Shown one piece after another: positions 12,326 through 22,176 of a DNA stretch of 64,000 nt. The DNA lies in assembly GCF_022267375.1 (NCBI RefSeq), contig NZ_JAIZBH010000001.1:2328501-2392500 (forward strand). The letters run 5' to 3'. Source of the DNA: Leptospira sanjuanensis. GTDB taxonomy: Bacteria; Spirochaetota; Leptospiria; Leptospirales; Leptospiraceae. Both the position numbers and the translations under genes were made by a program. The notes beneath the pieces are model-generated. The model had not been told where the DNA came from, did no database searches, and worked only from the letters and a program-made list of their open reading frames with translations. How positions within the stretch are numbered: position 1 is the first letter of the stretch; each line of letters begins with the position of its first letter.

Positions 12326-13453
12326 ATGCTTGCTATTTTACCCGGAGATCCAGACACCAATTCCGTTCTTTCCGGCTTTGTCGGTTTTACGTCGGCGCTT
12401 TCTCTTCTGTTCGTGTTGGGTGAAATTCCTCTCGCTCTCAAAGGAAGAAGAAACCGGATTCTTTTGATTTTATTCGGCGCCGTGTTCATCTTTCAAGTGC
12501 ACGCGTATCTTTTGATCAGCAAAAACATCCGATTCGTCCCGCATCTGTACGCGGTTCATCTGCCTCTGGCGGTTTTGTTCGGTCCGCTTTTGCGTTCTTA
12601 CATTTCCAATCTTTGGGAAGAAGAGAATACGATTCCCCTCTTTCGTTGGATGGATCTGATCCCGTTTTTAGGAATTCTCGTTCTTTTGACTCCGTTTTAT
12701 CTTTCCTCGGAAGAATACAAACTCGAGTGTTTGCGGCAATCCGTGGAAGGCCATTTTTCCTGGGATATCCGCCTTGGAATCGCGATCATGTCGATTACCC
12801 TTCTCGGTTATCTTTTGAACATCAGTTGGAATCTGATTCAAAGAATCCGTTGGACCACTCTTTATACTCGTCCCGAAATCCGTTTAATTCTTTTCATTCT
12901 CGCGGTCGCGGTTTCTTCCTCCGCATTGGGTTTATCCACGAGCATCCAGCAAACCGGAGTCGTTCGTTTGGAAATTTCCTCCATTTTGATCGGAATTCTT
13001 TTGTGCGGAATCTACATCATGCGCCAGAGCCATCCCGAAATTTTCAGTGCGGTTAAAAAGATCGTCGAGGAAGAACGGAAATACAAAACCACGCAACTCG
13101 GATCGGTGGATCTGAAATCCTTGGAACGGAATCTGAACATTCTTATGGGGGAGAAAAAAATTTACAAAGAAGAGAATCTCGGACTCGCGAGGCTCGCCGA
13201 AGAACTGGGAATTTCTTCCCACCAGCTTTCGGAATACTTGAATCTCCACTTAAAACGAAGTTTTTTCCAACTTGTGAACGGATATCGAATCGCGGAAGCG
13301 AAACTTCTCCTCCTTCATTCTCCGAAAGATACGGTTCTTTCGATCGCGTATCAGGTCGGATTTCAGTCCAAATCCTCGTTCAACGACGCGTTTCGCAAAG
13401 AATCCGGTTTGAGTCCGACCGAATTTCGAAAAAAAGGAAATTCTAAGACCTGA
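12326..13453 (+). CDS. Membrane-anchored AraC-family transcriptional regulator
   Basis: The 375-residue protein has two parts. Residues 14-231 contain seven predicted membrane helices (at about 14-37, 43-63, 72-92, 107-125, 150-170, 184-204 and 213-231). Residues about 275-372 are an AraC DNA-binding domain with two helix-turn-helix motifs (LARLAEELGISSHQLSEYLN and LSIAYQVGFQSKSSFNDAFRKESGLSPTEFR, shown in part). The regulator would sense a ligand in the membrane and bind DNA nearby. Its target is unknown; the fatty acid hydroxylase family gene downstream is a candidate. Its stop codon lies inside the terminator stem. Confidence 0.85.
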   Translation: MLAILPGDPDTNSVLSGFVGFTSALSLLFVLGEIPLALKGRRNRILLILFGAVFIFQVHAYLLISKNIRFVPHLYAVHLPLAVLFGPLLRSYISNLWEEENTIPLFRWMDLIPFLGILVLLTPFYLSSEEYKLECLRQSVEGHFSWDIRLGIAIMSITLLGYLLNISWNLIQRIRWTTLYTRPEIRLILFILAVAVSSSALGLSTSIQQTGVVRLEISSILIGILLCGIYIMRQSHPEIFSAVKKIVEEERKYKTTQLGSVDLKSLERNLNILMGEKKIYKEENLGLARLAEELGISSHQLSEYLNLHLKRSFFQLVNGYRIAEAKLLLLHSPKDTVLSIAYQVGFQSKSSFNDAFRKESGLSPTEFRKKGNSKT

Positions 13454-13476
13454 TTGATAAGTCAGGTCGTTTTTTT
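13447..13476 (+). terminator. Intrinsic terminator of the AraC gene
   Basis: A 7-bp perfect stem (GACCTGA / TCAGGTC) with an 8-base loop is followed by GTTTTTTT. It includes the stop codon of the AraC gene. Confidence 0.8.
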
Positions 13477-13556
13477 CCGACCGTTTCGACCAAGTCGGAC
13501 GATTTGATTCGAAAAAAACCGTAAACTAATCCTAAGTCAATCGAGGAGATTCTTTC

Positions 13557-14414
13557 ATGAATCCAGTTCAGTGTGAGTTAGTTTTAGATTGCGTCCAAAA
13601 AATCGGACTCTTTCAATTTTCAATGAACGTCGTGCGTTATTACCCGATCGCGGGTTTGGCCTTTTTGATCCTTTACGTTTGGAAGAAGAATTTCTTTCAC
13701 CGTTTCCGAATCCAATCGGTTTATCCGAAAATGGATAAGATCAAAAACGAATTCAAACAATCCGCGGTTACCCTTTTCGTTTTCACGATCATCGCGACTA
13801 CGAACATCGTAAGCGCGAGAATGGGTTTGATTCCGAACAACGTGTATTTCGGCGACTACTCGGCTCACGGCGGAATTCCGTATATGATTCTTTCCTTTGT
13901 ATTGATTACGATCTGGCACGAAACCTGGTTTTACTGGGCGCACCGGTTTATGCACCATAAAAAAGTGTATTCCAAGGTTCATTCGGTGCATCACCAATCG
14001 GTGAACCCTTCTCCCATCGCAGCGTATCACTTTCATTTTCTGGAAGCTTTCTTGGAAGGAATTTACATCGTGTTTTTTGTTCTTTTCATTCCGATCCACT
14101 TTCACGTCCTTCTCTTTCACACATTCTACGCGATGATTCTAAACATCTGGTGGCATCTGGGGTACGAGTTTTTTCCGAAAAACTGGACGAGACATCCGAT
14201 CTTAAAGTGGATCAACACTTCCACACATCACAACCTGCACCACCAAAAGTTTCACGGAAACTACAGCCTTTACTTCAACTTTTGGGATCGCGTGATGGGA
14301 ACGAACTTTCCGTATTACGAAGATTACTTCGAATCGCTCGCGGACAAACGTTCCGAAAAAGGAACGACGTCCAATCCGAAGATTCAGTGGTCGGAAACTC
14401 CGGCGGAAGGTTAA
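13557..14414 (+). CDS. Fatty acid hydroxylase / sterol desaturase family membrane protein
   Basis: The 285-residue integral membrane protein has the clustered histidines of the di-iron hydroxylase family: WHETWFYWAHRFMHH near residues 119-133, HSVHHQS near 142, and THHNLHHQKFHG near 224. About four membrane helices surround them. Family members hydroxylate or desaturate lipids at the membrane using iron and oxygen; the substrate cannot be read from sequence. A clear ribosome site (GAGGAG, 8 bases before ATG) sets the start. A strong terminator follows. Confidence 0.88.
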   Translation: MNPVQCELVLDCVQKIGLFQFSMNVVRYYPIAGLAFLILYVWKKNFFHRFRIQSVYPKMDKIKNEFKQSAVTLFVFTIIATTNIVSARMGLIPNNVYFGDYSAHGGIPYMILSFVLITIWHETWFYWAHRFMHHKKVYSKVHSVHHQSVNPSPIAAYHFHFLEAFLEGIYIVFFVLFIPIHFHVLLFHTFYAMILNIWWHLGYEFFPKNWTRHPILKWINTSTHHNLHHQKFHGNYSLYFNFWDRVMGTNFPYYEDYFESLADKRSEKGTTSNPKIQWSETPAEG

Positions 14415-14456
14415 ACAAACCGCATTCAACCGACTCAAACTTACGAAACACATCTT

Positions 14457-14485
14457 GCCGCGACCCGCAAAGGCGCGGCTTTTTT
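14457..14485 (+). terminator. Intrinsic terminator after the hydroxylase gene
   Basis: GCCGCG and CGCGGC form a perfect 6-bp GC stem with an 11-base loop, followed by a run of six T. Confidence 0.8.
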
Positions 14486-14611
14486 ATGTTTACGATCCGA
14501 ACAAATCGCCGATTTACGATAAAACATACTTCCGCTTCGGAAGAATTCATCCGTTTTTTCGGAACGGGTTTTCTCGCTCTGACGGTTTCCCGTTTCTAGA
14601 ATATTCGTTTT

Positions 14612-15502
14612 TTATAATTTTAGAAAAGAGGCGATTTCGTTAGCCACCGTTCCGGCCGCTTCCAAAGGAAGAAAATGTCCCGCCTTCGGAATCGTCTTAA
14701 ATAAAACACGGGAAAAAAATTCCGATTCCAATCCTTTATAAACCGAAGGAGAAATACATTCGTCTTTTTCTCCCGCAAGAACCAAGGTCGGAACGGAAAT
14801 TTTATGAAACACCAATTCTCGACTCGAATTCCAAAGACCGAAATTCCCCGGGGTCAAAAGTCCCCGGTAATATCCGAGAGCGGTCGTCAGGTGTTCCGGA
14901 ATCTTTAAATTCGCGGAAACTTCCCGAAACCGATCCTCCGGAATTTTCCAACCCGGACTCCAATCCTCCCAAAGTCGGCGCAAGAGATCGTTTTTCAACA
15001 ATGCGGATTCAGGAATACCGGCGCGAAGTTGGAAGAACAGAATATACCAGCTTCGTACGATCTGAGAAGGATACGACGCCAGATTTTTAAGATATGTGGG
15101 AAGCGGAGGAACCGAAAGAGCGACTAACGCGTCGATCGATCCCGGAGAAAGATTGGCGAACGCATACGAAGCGATCGCGCCCCAATCGTGACCGACCACG
15201 ATCGTTTGTCCGGGTTTGTGTTTTGCCTTGAGCGATTCGACGATAAACTTCAAATCTCCCGCGAGTTCCGCAATGCTTACGGTCGTCGAAAACGGAACGC
15301 TGGAACCGGGAGAATAACCGCGCATATACGGAGCGACGCACGTAAAATCCTTTTTGGAAAAGAATTCCATCAGTTCCTTCATGGAACCGGCGTCGTCCGG
15401 AAATCCGTGAAAGAAAAAGATCAGATTTTTTCCCTTCCCTAAACTCAAATATTTGTATTCTCTTTCTCCGTTTTTTAGGGAAGATGTTTCGATTTCCGAC
15501 AT
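14612..15502 (-). CDS. Alpha/beta hydrolase, epoxide-hydrolase-like
   Basis: The 296-residue cytoplasmic protein has an oxyanion-hole HGFPDD motif near residue 33 and a nucleophile elbow VVGHDWGAIA near residue 104. Here the nucleophile is Asp rather than Ser, as in epoxide hydrolases and haloalkane dehalogenases. The charge-relay region is GEKDECIS and the final His lies in AGHFLPLEA. The natural substrate is unknown. A ribosome site (GAGGA, 5 bases before ATG) supports the start. It is divergent from the glycerate kinase gene. Confidence 0.85.
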   Translation of the reverse strand: MSEIETSSLKNGEREYKYLSLGKGKNLIFFFHGFPDDAGSMKELMEFFSKKDFTCVAPYMRGYSPGSSVPFSTTVSIAELAGDLKFIVESLKAKHKPGQTIVVGHDWGAIASYAFANLSPGSIDALVALSVPPLPTYLKNLASYPSQIVRSWYILFFQLRAGIPESALLKNDLLRRLWEDWSPGWKIPEDRFREVSANLKIPEHLTTALGYYRGLLTPGNFGLWNSSRELVFHKISVPTLVLAGEKDECISPSVYKGLESEFFSRVLFKTIPKAGHFLPLEAAGTVANEIASFLKL

Positions 15503-15729
15503 GAAATTCCTCGATGTTTCGCGCTGTGAACCGCGGCGTCTAACGTTTCCGTGAGGGACTACATTCGGGTTTTGAAAGCAGATGTCAACGGAAATCGTTT
15601 TGCGGTTTTTGTCCGCTCGTGAACGAGCATTCCGCGTATCGAGGTTGAACCGGCTTCTTCAATCGGTCGGCGCATCCGAATCGGAAAAATGTTTCTTTTT
15701 TCGGAAATCGGTTCAACTTGGAAAATCGT

Positions 15730-17118
15730 ATGCCCGCTCTTTCTTGGAACGAAACTTCGAACTTGGATTTGAATTCTCCCCGTTCCGTTTTGTTTCATTT
15801 GGGAAGAATTGCGATCCGCAGTTCTTTACCCGGTCCCGCGGTGAGGCGTTTTCTGGAATCCAATCGGCCTTCGGGAAGAATCGTTCTTTTTTCGATCGGC
15901 AAGGCCGCCGAACCGATGGCGGCGGCCGCTTACGAACTTCTGGAATCCCAGATTTCCGGAGGATTGATTCTCACCAAATACGGACATTTATCCGGAAATC
16001 AATTTCCTAAACTGGAGATTCTCGAAGCGGGACATCCCGTCCCGGATGCAAACAGCATCGCCGGCGGAAAAAGAATTTTAGAACTCTGCGCATCCTTACA
16101 ACCGGAGGACACGGCGCTCGTTCTTTTATCCGGAGGAGGTTCGGCCTTGTTGGAAGTCCCCGCTGCGGGACTTAGTTTGGAAGATCTAATCGTTTGGAAC
16201 GAACGCCTTCTGGAGAGCGGTGCGGATATCCGCGAAATCAATTCGATTCGAATTCTTCTTTCGGAAATCAAAGGCGGCGGACTTCTTTCCAAAATTCTTC
16301 CCGCAAAATCGATCACTCTGATTCTTTCCGACGTACTCGGAGACGATTTATCCAAGGTCGCGTCCGGACCCACGATTCCTTCTAAAATCGATCCGAATTC
16401 CATTTTCAGAATATTCGAACACTATCATTTACCTTCGGATTCGAAAATCAAATCGCTTCTTGAAAAAAAAATCCCGCAATCAAAGGCGATCTCCTCCTTT
16501 GAATCCGATAGAGATTCTCCGAAACCCGATCCATCTCCCCGCGATTTTTCCTTTTCAAGCGAAGACTCCGAATCGCAATCGAAACGTAATTCAGTCCATT
16601 GTATCGGAAACATTCGACTTGCGCTCGAATCGGTACAAACCGAATGCAGAAAACGGAATATTCCGATTTTATTTCTCACTTCCTGCTTGGATTGCGAAGC
16701 GAAGGAAGCCGGATTCTTTTTGGGATCGATCGCGAAGGAAGCCGTCTCCAATTCGAAAACTCCGCTCTTGATTCTCTGCGGAGGGGAAACGACGGTAACA
16801 CACGACGGCAAAGGTAAAGGCGGAAGAAACCAGGAACTCGCGCTCGCGTTCGCCAAACAAATCGTAGGAGAATCCGGAATCACCCTCTTCTCCTTGGCGA
16901 CCGACGGAAGCGACGGACCGACCGATGCTGCCGGTGCGATCGTGGATGGAACGACTTGGAACGGGATCTCACAAACGAACGATCCGAATTCCGCTTTACA
17001 AAATCATAATTCGTATGAAGCGCTCCGGTCGGCCGGAGCCTTGGTGTTTACCGGCCCGACGGGAACCAACGTAAACGACATTCAATTTTTGTGGATTACT
17101 CCGAACGAGAAACGTTAG
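15730..17118 (+). CDS. Glycerate 2-kinase (GckA/TtuD-type, MOFRL family)
   Basis: The 462-residue enzyme has [71 protein letters not shown] and the C-terminal MOFRL block ([20 protein letters not shown], then [20 protein letters not shown]). It phosphorylates glycerate with ATP, feeding lower glycolysis or serine-linked metabolism. I chose the ATG at 15730; a TTG at 15718 would add four residues. Residues about 245-280 form a Ser-rich insertion. The stop codon overlaps that of the convergent GGDEF gene by four bases. Confidence 0.9.
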   Translation: MPALSWNETSNLDLNSPRSVLFHLGRIAIRSSLPGPAVRRFLESNRPSGRIVLFSIGKAAEPMAAAAYELLESQISGGLILTKYGHLSGNQFPKLEILEAGHPVPDANSIAGGKRILELCASLQPEDTALVLLSGGGSALLEVPAAGLSLEDLIVWNERLLESGADIREINSIRILLSEIKGGGLLSKILPAKSITLILSDVLGDDLSKVASGPTIPSKIDPNSIFRIFEHYHLPSDSKIKSLLEKKIPQSKAISSFESDRDSPKPDPSPRDFSFSSEDSESQSKRNSVHCIGNIRLALESVQTECRKRNIPILFLTSCLDCEAKEAGFFLGSIAKEAVSNSKTPLLILCGGETTVTHDGKGKGGRNQELALAFAKQIVGESGITLFSLATDGSDGPTDAAGAIVDGTTWNGISQTNDPNSALQNHNSYEALRSAGALVFTGPTGTNVNDIQFLWITPNEKR

Positions 17119-18107
17119 TCGCCTTGCGGATAAAACCGAAGACAATTTCTTCCCTCTTCCTTTGCGAGATACAAGGCCTTGTCCGCGCGCTCGATCAATT
17201 CCGCGATCGAGTTTTCGGGGCTAGGGCTGAGCGTCGCCATTCCGATGCTAAGCGTTACGATCGAATCGGTTTTGGAGGCGGAGTGCGGAATCGCGAGTTT
17301 TTCCACCTTTTCTAAGATGTTCCGGCTGACGACGACCGCGTTGGATTCGCTCGTTTCGGGAAGAATGATCGCAAACTCTTCCCCCCCGTAGCGGGCCGCG
17401 ACATCGCCCGCTCTTCTTGCACAATCCCGGATCGCGGCTGCGACCTGCTTCAAACACTGATCCCCGCCTTGGTGACCGTACGTATCGTTGTAGAGTTTGA
17501 AATGATCGATGTCCAACATCAAAAGCGCAACGCTCGTTCCCGTTCTCCAACAGCGTTTCCATTCCGTCGCGAGAACCTCGTCGAAGTATCTTCGATTGTA
17601 AAGTCCGGTCAACGCATCCGTTCTCGAAATCGCGACGAGGTACGCGTTCACTTCCTGAAGCTGATCGGTGAGTTTTTCCAACTCCTTCTCCCGTTCCTTT
17701 CTGCGAGTCATCTCTTCGAACAAACGAAGAGCGGAACGAACCCGAGCCAAAAGTTCGGTGCCGTCAAACGGCTTGACCACGTAATCAATCGCGCCCGAGT
17801 CGAACGCTTCCTGAAGAACGTTCGCCTCTTTGAGAGCGGTAATCATGATGACGGGAATGTCTTTGAGTTCGTCCTTTTCTCGGATCATCTTGAGAATTTC
17901 AAGCCCCGTAATCCCGGGAAGTAGGATGTCCAAAAGTATCAGGGAAAATTCTTTTTTAGGAGGATCATCGGTTTTCAAACTGAGCCAATCGATCACTTCA
18001 TCGGGAGACTGACTCGTCTGCGTATCCTTGTAGCCGGACTTGCGGAGAATTCCCTGCATCAGCATACAATTCTCTTGAGCATCGTCTAAAATCAGAATCG
18101 AATTCAT
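17115..18107 (-). CDS. REC-GGDEF response-regulator diguanylate cyclase
   Basis: The 330-residue protein joins an N-terminal receiver domain ([12 protein letters not shown], phosphoacceptor Asp in [10 protein letters not shown], Lys in YVVKPF) to a GGDEF domain from about residue 165. The active site is AARYGGEEF. The upstream RAGD, five residues before it, is the product-inhibition I-site. It should make c-di-GMP when phosphorylated. A ribosome site (GAGGAG) lies 8 bases before a GTG at 18110 and 11 before the ATG at 18107; either is possible. No partner kinase is adjacent. The tail-to-tail stop overlap with the glycerate kinase leaves no room for a terminator. Confidence 0.92.
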   Translation of the reverse strand: MNSILILDDAQENCMLMQGILRKSGYKDTQTSQSPDEVIDWLSLKTDDPPKKEFSLILLDILLPGITGLEILKMIREKDELKDIPVIMITALKEANVLQEAFDSGAIDYVVKPFDGTELLARVRSALRLFEEMTRRKEREKELEKLTDQLQEVNAYLVAISRTDALTGLYNRRYFDEVLATEWKRCWRTGTSVALLMLDIDHFKLYNDTYGHQGGDQCLKQVAAAIRDCARRAGDVAARYGGEEFAIILPETSESNAVVVSRNILEKVEKLAIPHSASKTDSIVTLSIGMATLSPSPENSIAELIERADKALYLAKEEGRNCLRFYPQGD

Positions 18108-18245
18108 CACGAATTTTTCTCCTCGGTTTTTCGAAATCAGCCGAGCCTGGAAGGATCAAAGCTCCGTCGAATTCGCAATGAAATCAAACGAATTTTTTAA
18201 AAACTTCTTGCCGGAAGCTTCCGTTGGAGAAGTCTAAGGGGAGGA

Positions 18246-18650
18246 ATGAACCGAAAAGCGAAACGTTTGGCTGCTTTTTTCGGCGCGACCGGTTTGACAG
18301 TCGCGTTGGTTTGTTTTACCGTGATGCTTTCCGGAAATCGCTGCCCTGCGTGGGCGTCCGCAAATCCGGCGGTTCAAAACGATCTTCCTCCTTGTCATCA
18401 AGCGGAAAAGGCAAAAGATCCGGTTCCTACCTGCTCTTCCTGCGACTTGGTCGTTTCGCAGGAATCCGTCCATCTCCCATCCCCGGAATTGGATAGAAAT
18501 TATTTCTCGGTTCTTTCTTCGATCCGGAACGTGTTCCCTCCTTCGTTCGGAAAATTTCTCGTTTTCCGTACGGCCGATTCGAGAAGCTCGAAATACGACT
18601 CCCAAAAATCCGTTCTCATCTCGATTTCCTCGGTACGACTTCTGATCTGA
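18246..18650 (+). CDS. Small secreted Cys/His protein, first gene of a copper cassette
   Basis: The 134-residue product begins with a basic N-terminus and long hydrophobic segment (about residues 13-38, ending AWASA), so it is secreted or anchored. It then has PPCHQAEKAKDPVPTCSSCDL, a potential metal site of the kind seen in short CzcI/DUF2946-like proteins beside heavy-metal exporters. The C-terminal half has no motif I recognise. The ribosome site (AAGGGGAGG) ends one base before the ATG, unusually close. It lies 67 bases upstream of the copper-storage gene, and context suggests metal sensing or sequestration. Confidence 0.55.
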   Translation: MNRKAKRLAAFFGATGLTVALVCFTVMLSGNRCPAWASANPAVQNDLPPCHQAEKAKDPVPTCSSCDLVVSQESVHLPSPELDRNYFSVLSSIRNVFPPSFGKFLVFRTADSRSSKYDSQKSVLISISSVRLLI

Positions 18651-18717
18651 TCCTTCTTTTCCCTTTCCGACTTCGTTTTACAATCGACTCAAATTTTAGA
18701 AAAAAGGAATATTCAAT

Positions 18718-19185
18718 ATGTTAACTAGAAAAGAACTCATCACACAATCCGCGGCGCTTCTCGCGTTCGCATCCGCCGGATCTCTTTTAGCGAAAGAATC
18801 CAGTCACAAACACCACGAAGCTCCGGCAAAGAAGAACGACAAACCGACTTCTAAAAAGGTCGATCGAAAGACCTTGGAGGCCGCGAACAAGTGCATCTTA
18901 AACGCGGAGATCTGTCTCGCTCATTGCGAGGAGAATCTTTCCACCGGCGATACGATGCTCGCGGATTGTCTCAAAACCGTAAAAGACACGTTGGCTCTCT
19001 GCAAAGCATTCGTAAGTCTCGGGGCTTCCAATTCTCCGCTTACGAAAGAAGTCGCGGCGATCTGTATCAAAGCTTGCGAAGCCTGCGAGAAAGAATGCAG
19101 GGTCCACGAATCCCATCATGAAATCTGCAAAAACTGTGCGGATAGCTGCAAAGAATGTATCGCCGAACTGAAAAAAGTCGCGTAA
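18718..19185 (+). CDS. csp: Four-helix-bundle copper-storage protein (Csp1-like)
   Basis: The 155-residue precursor has an export signal ([23 protein letters not shown]) resembling a Tat signal with RK in place of RR. A His/Lys-rich linker follows, then a helical domain with 13 Cys at residues 59, 66, 70, 84, 95, 116, 120, 123, 127, 137, 140, 144 and 147, many as CxxxC or CxxC along helices. Csp1 proteins line a four-helix bundle with about 13 Cys that bind many Cu(I) ions. The match in Cys number and spacing makes copper storage outside the cytoplasm the likely role. The ribosome site is AAGGA. It is followed 13 bases later by a DUF3347 protein. Confidence 0.85.
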   Translation: MLTRKELITQSAALLAFASAGSLLAKESSHKHHEAPAKKNDKPTSKKVDRKTLEAANKCILNAEICLAHCEENLSTGDTMLADCLKTVKDTLALCKAFVSLGASNSPLTKEVAAICIKACEACEKECRVHESHHEICKNCADSCKECIAELKKVA

Positions 19186-19198
19186 GGAAAGAAATTAA

Positions 19199-19630
19199 AT
19201 GAAACGGAAAACAATCCTCTTCTCCCTGATCCTGTTGTTCAATGTCGCTCTTTTGGATGCGAAGTCGATTTTACCCACGAGACCGACAGTTCTCGCCGAA
19301 TTGAATCAGATTCATCAGTCTTTTCTGAACGGCAAGGAAGTTGTCGCGGATAAACTGATCGCGGTCCTGCAACAAGAAGCGGCTCGCGATTCTTCCCTAA
19401 CCCCCGCGCTCAAAGCCGCTGAAAAATTAAAAAGCGCGACCGAAGAAAAAGCGAAACTGGAAGCGTATTCCGAACTTTCGGAAGCGTTAAAAGAGTATAT
19501 TCAAAAAGATGAATCCACCGGAATGCACGTTTTTTATTGCCCCATGGTCAAAAAGAAATGGATCGCTTCCGGAGACAAGATACAAAACCCGTACGATCCT
19601 TCCATGAAGAGCTGCGGAAAAAAAATCTAA
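19199..19630 (+). CDS. Secreted DUF3347-like protein, copper-associated
   Basis: The 143-residue protein has a signal peptide ([21 protein letters not shown]) and a helical region at about residues 30-105. It ends [28 protein letters not shown], the pattern CPM…W…NPY…M..CG of DUF3347, a domain often found in or beside CusB-like copper exporters. The conserved Cys and Met are plausible Cu(I) ligands. It is the third gene of the cassette, 13 bases after csp, with a good AAGGAAAG ribosome site. A strong hairpin follows. Confidence 0.75.
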   Translation: MKRKTILFSLILLFNVALLDAKSILPTRPTVLAELNQIHQSFLNGKEVVADKLIAVLQQEAARDSSLTPALKAAEKLKSATEEKAKLEAYSELSEALKEYIQKDESTGMHVFYCPMVKKKWIASGDKIQNPYDPSMKSCGKKI

Positions 19631-19637
19631 ACGACTG

Positions 19638-19665
19638 ATCGGTTGCGGAAATCTCCGCAACCGAT
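19638..19665. terminator. Hairpin between convergent genes
   Basis: A 12-bp perfect stem (ATCGGTTGCGGA / TCCGCAACCGAT) with a 4-base loop fills the gap between the copper cassette and the convergent kinase gene. It has no long T-run but is symmetrical. Confidence 0.7.
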
Positions 19666-19668
19666 TCT

Positions 19669-21105
19669 CTACTTGTGCTCGTGTTCCGGAAAACGGATTT
19701 GAAATCGGGTACCCGGATGCAGTTTTTCCAATTCGAGTTTTCCCTGAATCTGTTTCGTAAGAATCGTCACGAGCTGCAATCCTAAGGTTTCATGATCCGG
19801 ATTCAAGAATTCTTCCGGAATTCCTTTTCCGTTATCTTCGATCGCAACGGTAATCATTCCATCCTCCAACTGAGCGGTAAGTTTCAACGAGCCTTCCTGG
19901 TTCTCGGAGAACGCGTGTTTGATGGCGTTCGTCACAAGTTCGCATACGATCAAACCGAGGGAAATCGCTACGTCCATTCCGAGGATCAATCCTCTCGCGT
20001 CGATTGAGTGTTTGATCTTGGGATCGACACCGTAGAGATTCCATAAATTTTGCAGAAGCATATTCAGATAACTCTCAAAATCGACGTGGGAAAGATCCCT
20101 GGATTTATAGAGTTCGTTGTGGACCAAGGACATCGAAAATACGCGGCTCTCCGTGTCCTTTAACAAACCGTATAGTTCTTTCGAAGTAAGATCGCGCGAC
20201 ATCGCGTTGTCCGCCTGTAGATTCAAAAGAGAAACCATGATTTGCATGTTGTTTTTGACTCGGTGATGAATCTCCTGAATCAGAGTATCTTTTTCGGCCA
20301 AAGACGCGAGAATCGATTCGCGATTGCGAACCATCTCGGTCACGTCGGTAATCACCGCCAGATCCAGAATCTGATTTCGATAACGAAATTTATACACGGT
20401 CGTATCCGCGATCAATTCTTCCCCGTTCTTCTTTTTATGGGTTATCGAAGCGGCACGGTTGACCCCGAATTGGAAGGAAAGAATTTCCCGTCTTACCGCT
20501 TCGAAGTTTTTTTCATCGAAGATATGAAGCACGTTCCTTCCGATCAGATCCCTTTCTTCGTAACCGTATTTTTCCAGAACCGCCTGATTCACTTCCAAAA
20601 TCTCGAACGTATCGTGTTCGAATAAAAAAGCCGGATGCGGATTGTATTGAAAAAATAAACGATATCGTTCTTCGCTTTCCTGTTCGAAGACGTTCTTCCT
20701 TTCGAGTTCCAATGCGAGACGATTTCTTTCGTATGCAAAAACCAAGGAACGGCTCAACGAGTAAGAATCGAATTTTCCTTTGTAAACGTAATCCTGCGCT
20801 CCTATCTGCAATGCGTTGACTGTGATTTCTTTGTCTTCCGCTCCGCTGCAGATGATGACAGGAATCTGCGGAAACTTACGTTTGATTTCGGATAACGCTT
20901 CCAAACCGGCTCGATCGGGAAGAGAAAGATCGAGTAGAACCAAATCGGGACTTTCTTTGGAAATGCTGGAAAGACCGCCGGAAAAATCCGCACTACGGCT
21001 GATTTGAAACGAAGGACTTTGAGACTCGCCCAAATATTCCTGAATCAGGCGATAGTCCGCATTCGAGTCTTCGATCAAAAGAACTGAAAAAGAATCTTTA
21101 AACAT
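19669..21105 (-). CDS. REC-PAS-HisKA_2 histidine kinase
   Basis: The 478-residue soluble protein starts with a receiver domain ([13 protein letters not shown], phosphoacceptor in [13 protein letters not shown]). A PAS domain follows (about residues 145-265). A HisKA_2 module has the H-box [21 protein letters not shown] near residue 280. The HATPase domain has [12 protein letters not shown] and [10 protein letters not shown]. The order REC then kinase suggests it both receives and passes a phosphate. It follows the kinase at 21124-22176 with an 18-base gap, so the pair is probably one operon. Confidence 0.92.
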   Translation of the reverse strand: MFKDSFSVLLIEDSNADYRLIQEYLGESQSPSFQISRSADFSGGLSSISKESPDLVLLDLSLPDRAGLEALSEIKRKFPQIPVIICSGAEDKEITVNALQIGAQDYVYKGKFDSYSLSRSLVFAYERNRLALELERKNVFEQESEERYRLFFQYNPHPAFLFEHDTFEILEVNQAVLEKYGYEERDLIGRNVLHIFDEKNFEAVRREILSFQFGVNRAASITHKKKNGEELIADTTVYKFRYRNQILDLAVITDVTEMVRNRESILASLAEKDTLIQEIHHRVKNNMQIMVSLLNLQADNAMSRDLTSKELYGLLKDTESRVFSMSLVHNELYKSRDLSHVDFESYLNMLLQNLWNLYGVDPKIKHSIDARGLILGMDVAISLGLIVCELVTNAIKHAFSENQEGSLKLTAQLEDGMITVAIEDNGKGIPEEFLNPDHETLGLQLVTILTKQIQGKLELEKLHPGTRFQIRFPEHEHK

Positions 21106-21123
21106 ACAAAGGAAACTCTCTAT

Positions 21124-22176
21124 CTATATTTGTTCTAACTGAAACTCTTTAGGAAAACGAATCAAAACTCCGAAACCTTCCGCTAAACCGGTTTCGATTT
21201 CCAAACTTCCTCCGTGAAGTTCCGCGATCCTTTTACAAAAAAACAAACCTGTTCCTTGTCCGGCCGACTCATTCGATTCATGAAATGTTTTGAATAAGTC
21301 GATGGAAGCTTTTTGCAACTTTTGTTCGAGCCCGATTCCGTTGTCTCGAACGCGAACCTTGTTCCATCCGTCGTCCATAGAACAAGAAACGGAAAGAATC
21401 AAAGCCTCTTTCGGTCGTTTGAATCGAATCGAATTGGAAAGAAGCTGCGTAAACAGCTCCCGTAAAAGAAAACCGTTGCCAACGATCCGAGGAAAGATTC
21501 CTTCCACGGATATGTTCGCGTTCGCCGTTTTGAGATCGTCTTTGACGGGATCGAGAGAATCCCTCCAGACTTCTTCCAACGAAAGAGTTCGAAAGACGTT
21601 CTTTTCTTTTTCGATTCGTAAAAACGAAAGAAGAGATTGGATCCGATTCCAGAGACGCTCTCCGGCTTCTCTTGCGATCCGAAGAAACTCCTTTCCTTTC
21701 GGATTCAATTCGTTTACAAAGCGATCGGAAAGCAATTTTAGAAAGGCATTGTGATTTCGAATCGGTTCTTGTAGATCGTGATACAATCGGGAAACCAAGG
21801 CGGCGATTTCCTTTTCCTTTAGATTCGATTTTGTCGATTCCGTAAATTCGGAAATCTCTAAGAATAAAACTTCTTCGTTTCCGGATCGAACCCGAGTCAA
21901 AGAACCCCTTACGTATAATTCTTCCTGCGAAGAATTCAGGAATTGTTCCCGGAAAAATATCGGTTTTTCTAATTTAGAATTTTTGAATTCTTCCAAAAGA
22001 GAAGGATTTTGAAACTGCAAAACTCGATCCAGAGTTTGACTCTTCCCAACTTCTGAAAAAATTCCCGAACATCGATTTGCAAAAGAAGAATTGCACTTTA
22101 TAATACGCAACCCTTCATCCAAAACACCGATCGGCGTTTGCAGAAGATCGACCCACTGATATTCAGAATCAGTCAC
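21124..22176 (-). CDS. PAS histidine kinase with phytochrome-type H-box
   Basis: The 350-residue protein has a PAS domain at residues 5-120 and the H-box SRLYHDLQEPIRNHNAF near residue 133, the variant of bacteriophytochrome-like kinases. The HATPase has LLSNSIRFKRP, VRDNGIGLEQK and GTGLFFCKRIAELHGG. There is no membrane helix or chromophore domain. It starts with GTG at 22176, supported by AGGAG about 9 bases upstream. It probably passes phosphate to the receiver of the next gene, 18 bases downstream. Confidence 0.88.
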   Translation of the reverse strand: MTDSEYQWVDLLQTPIGVLDEGLRIIKCNSSFANRCSGIFSEVGKSQTLDRVLQFQNPSLLEEFKNSKLEKPIFFREQFLNSSQEELYVRGSLTRVRSGNEEVLFLEISEFTESTKSNLKEKEIAALVSRLYHDLQEPIRNHNAFLKLLSDRFVNELNPKGKEFLRIAREAGERLWNRIQSLLSFLRIEKEKNVFRTLSLEEVWRDSLDPVKDDLKTANANISVEGIFPRIVGNGFLLRELFTQLLSNSIRFKRPKEALILSVSCSMDDGWNKVRVRDNGIGLEQKLQKASIDLFKTFHESNESAGQGTGLFFCKRIAELHGGSLEIETGLAEGFGVLIRFPKEFQLEQI

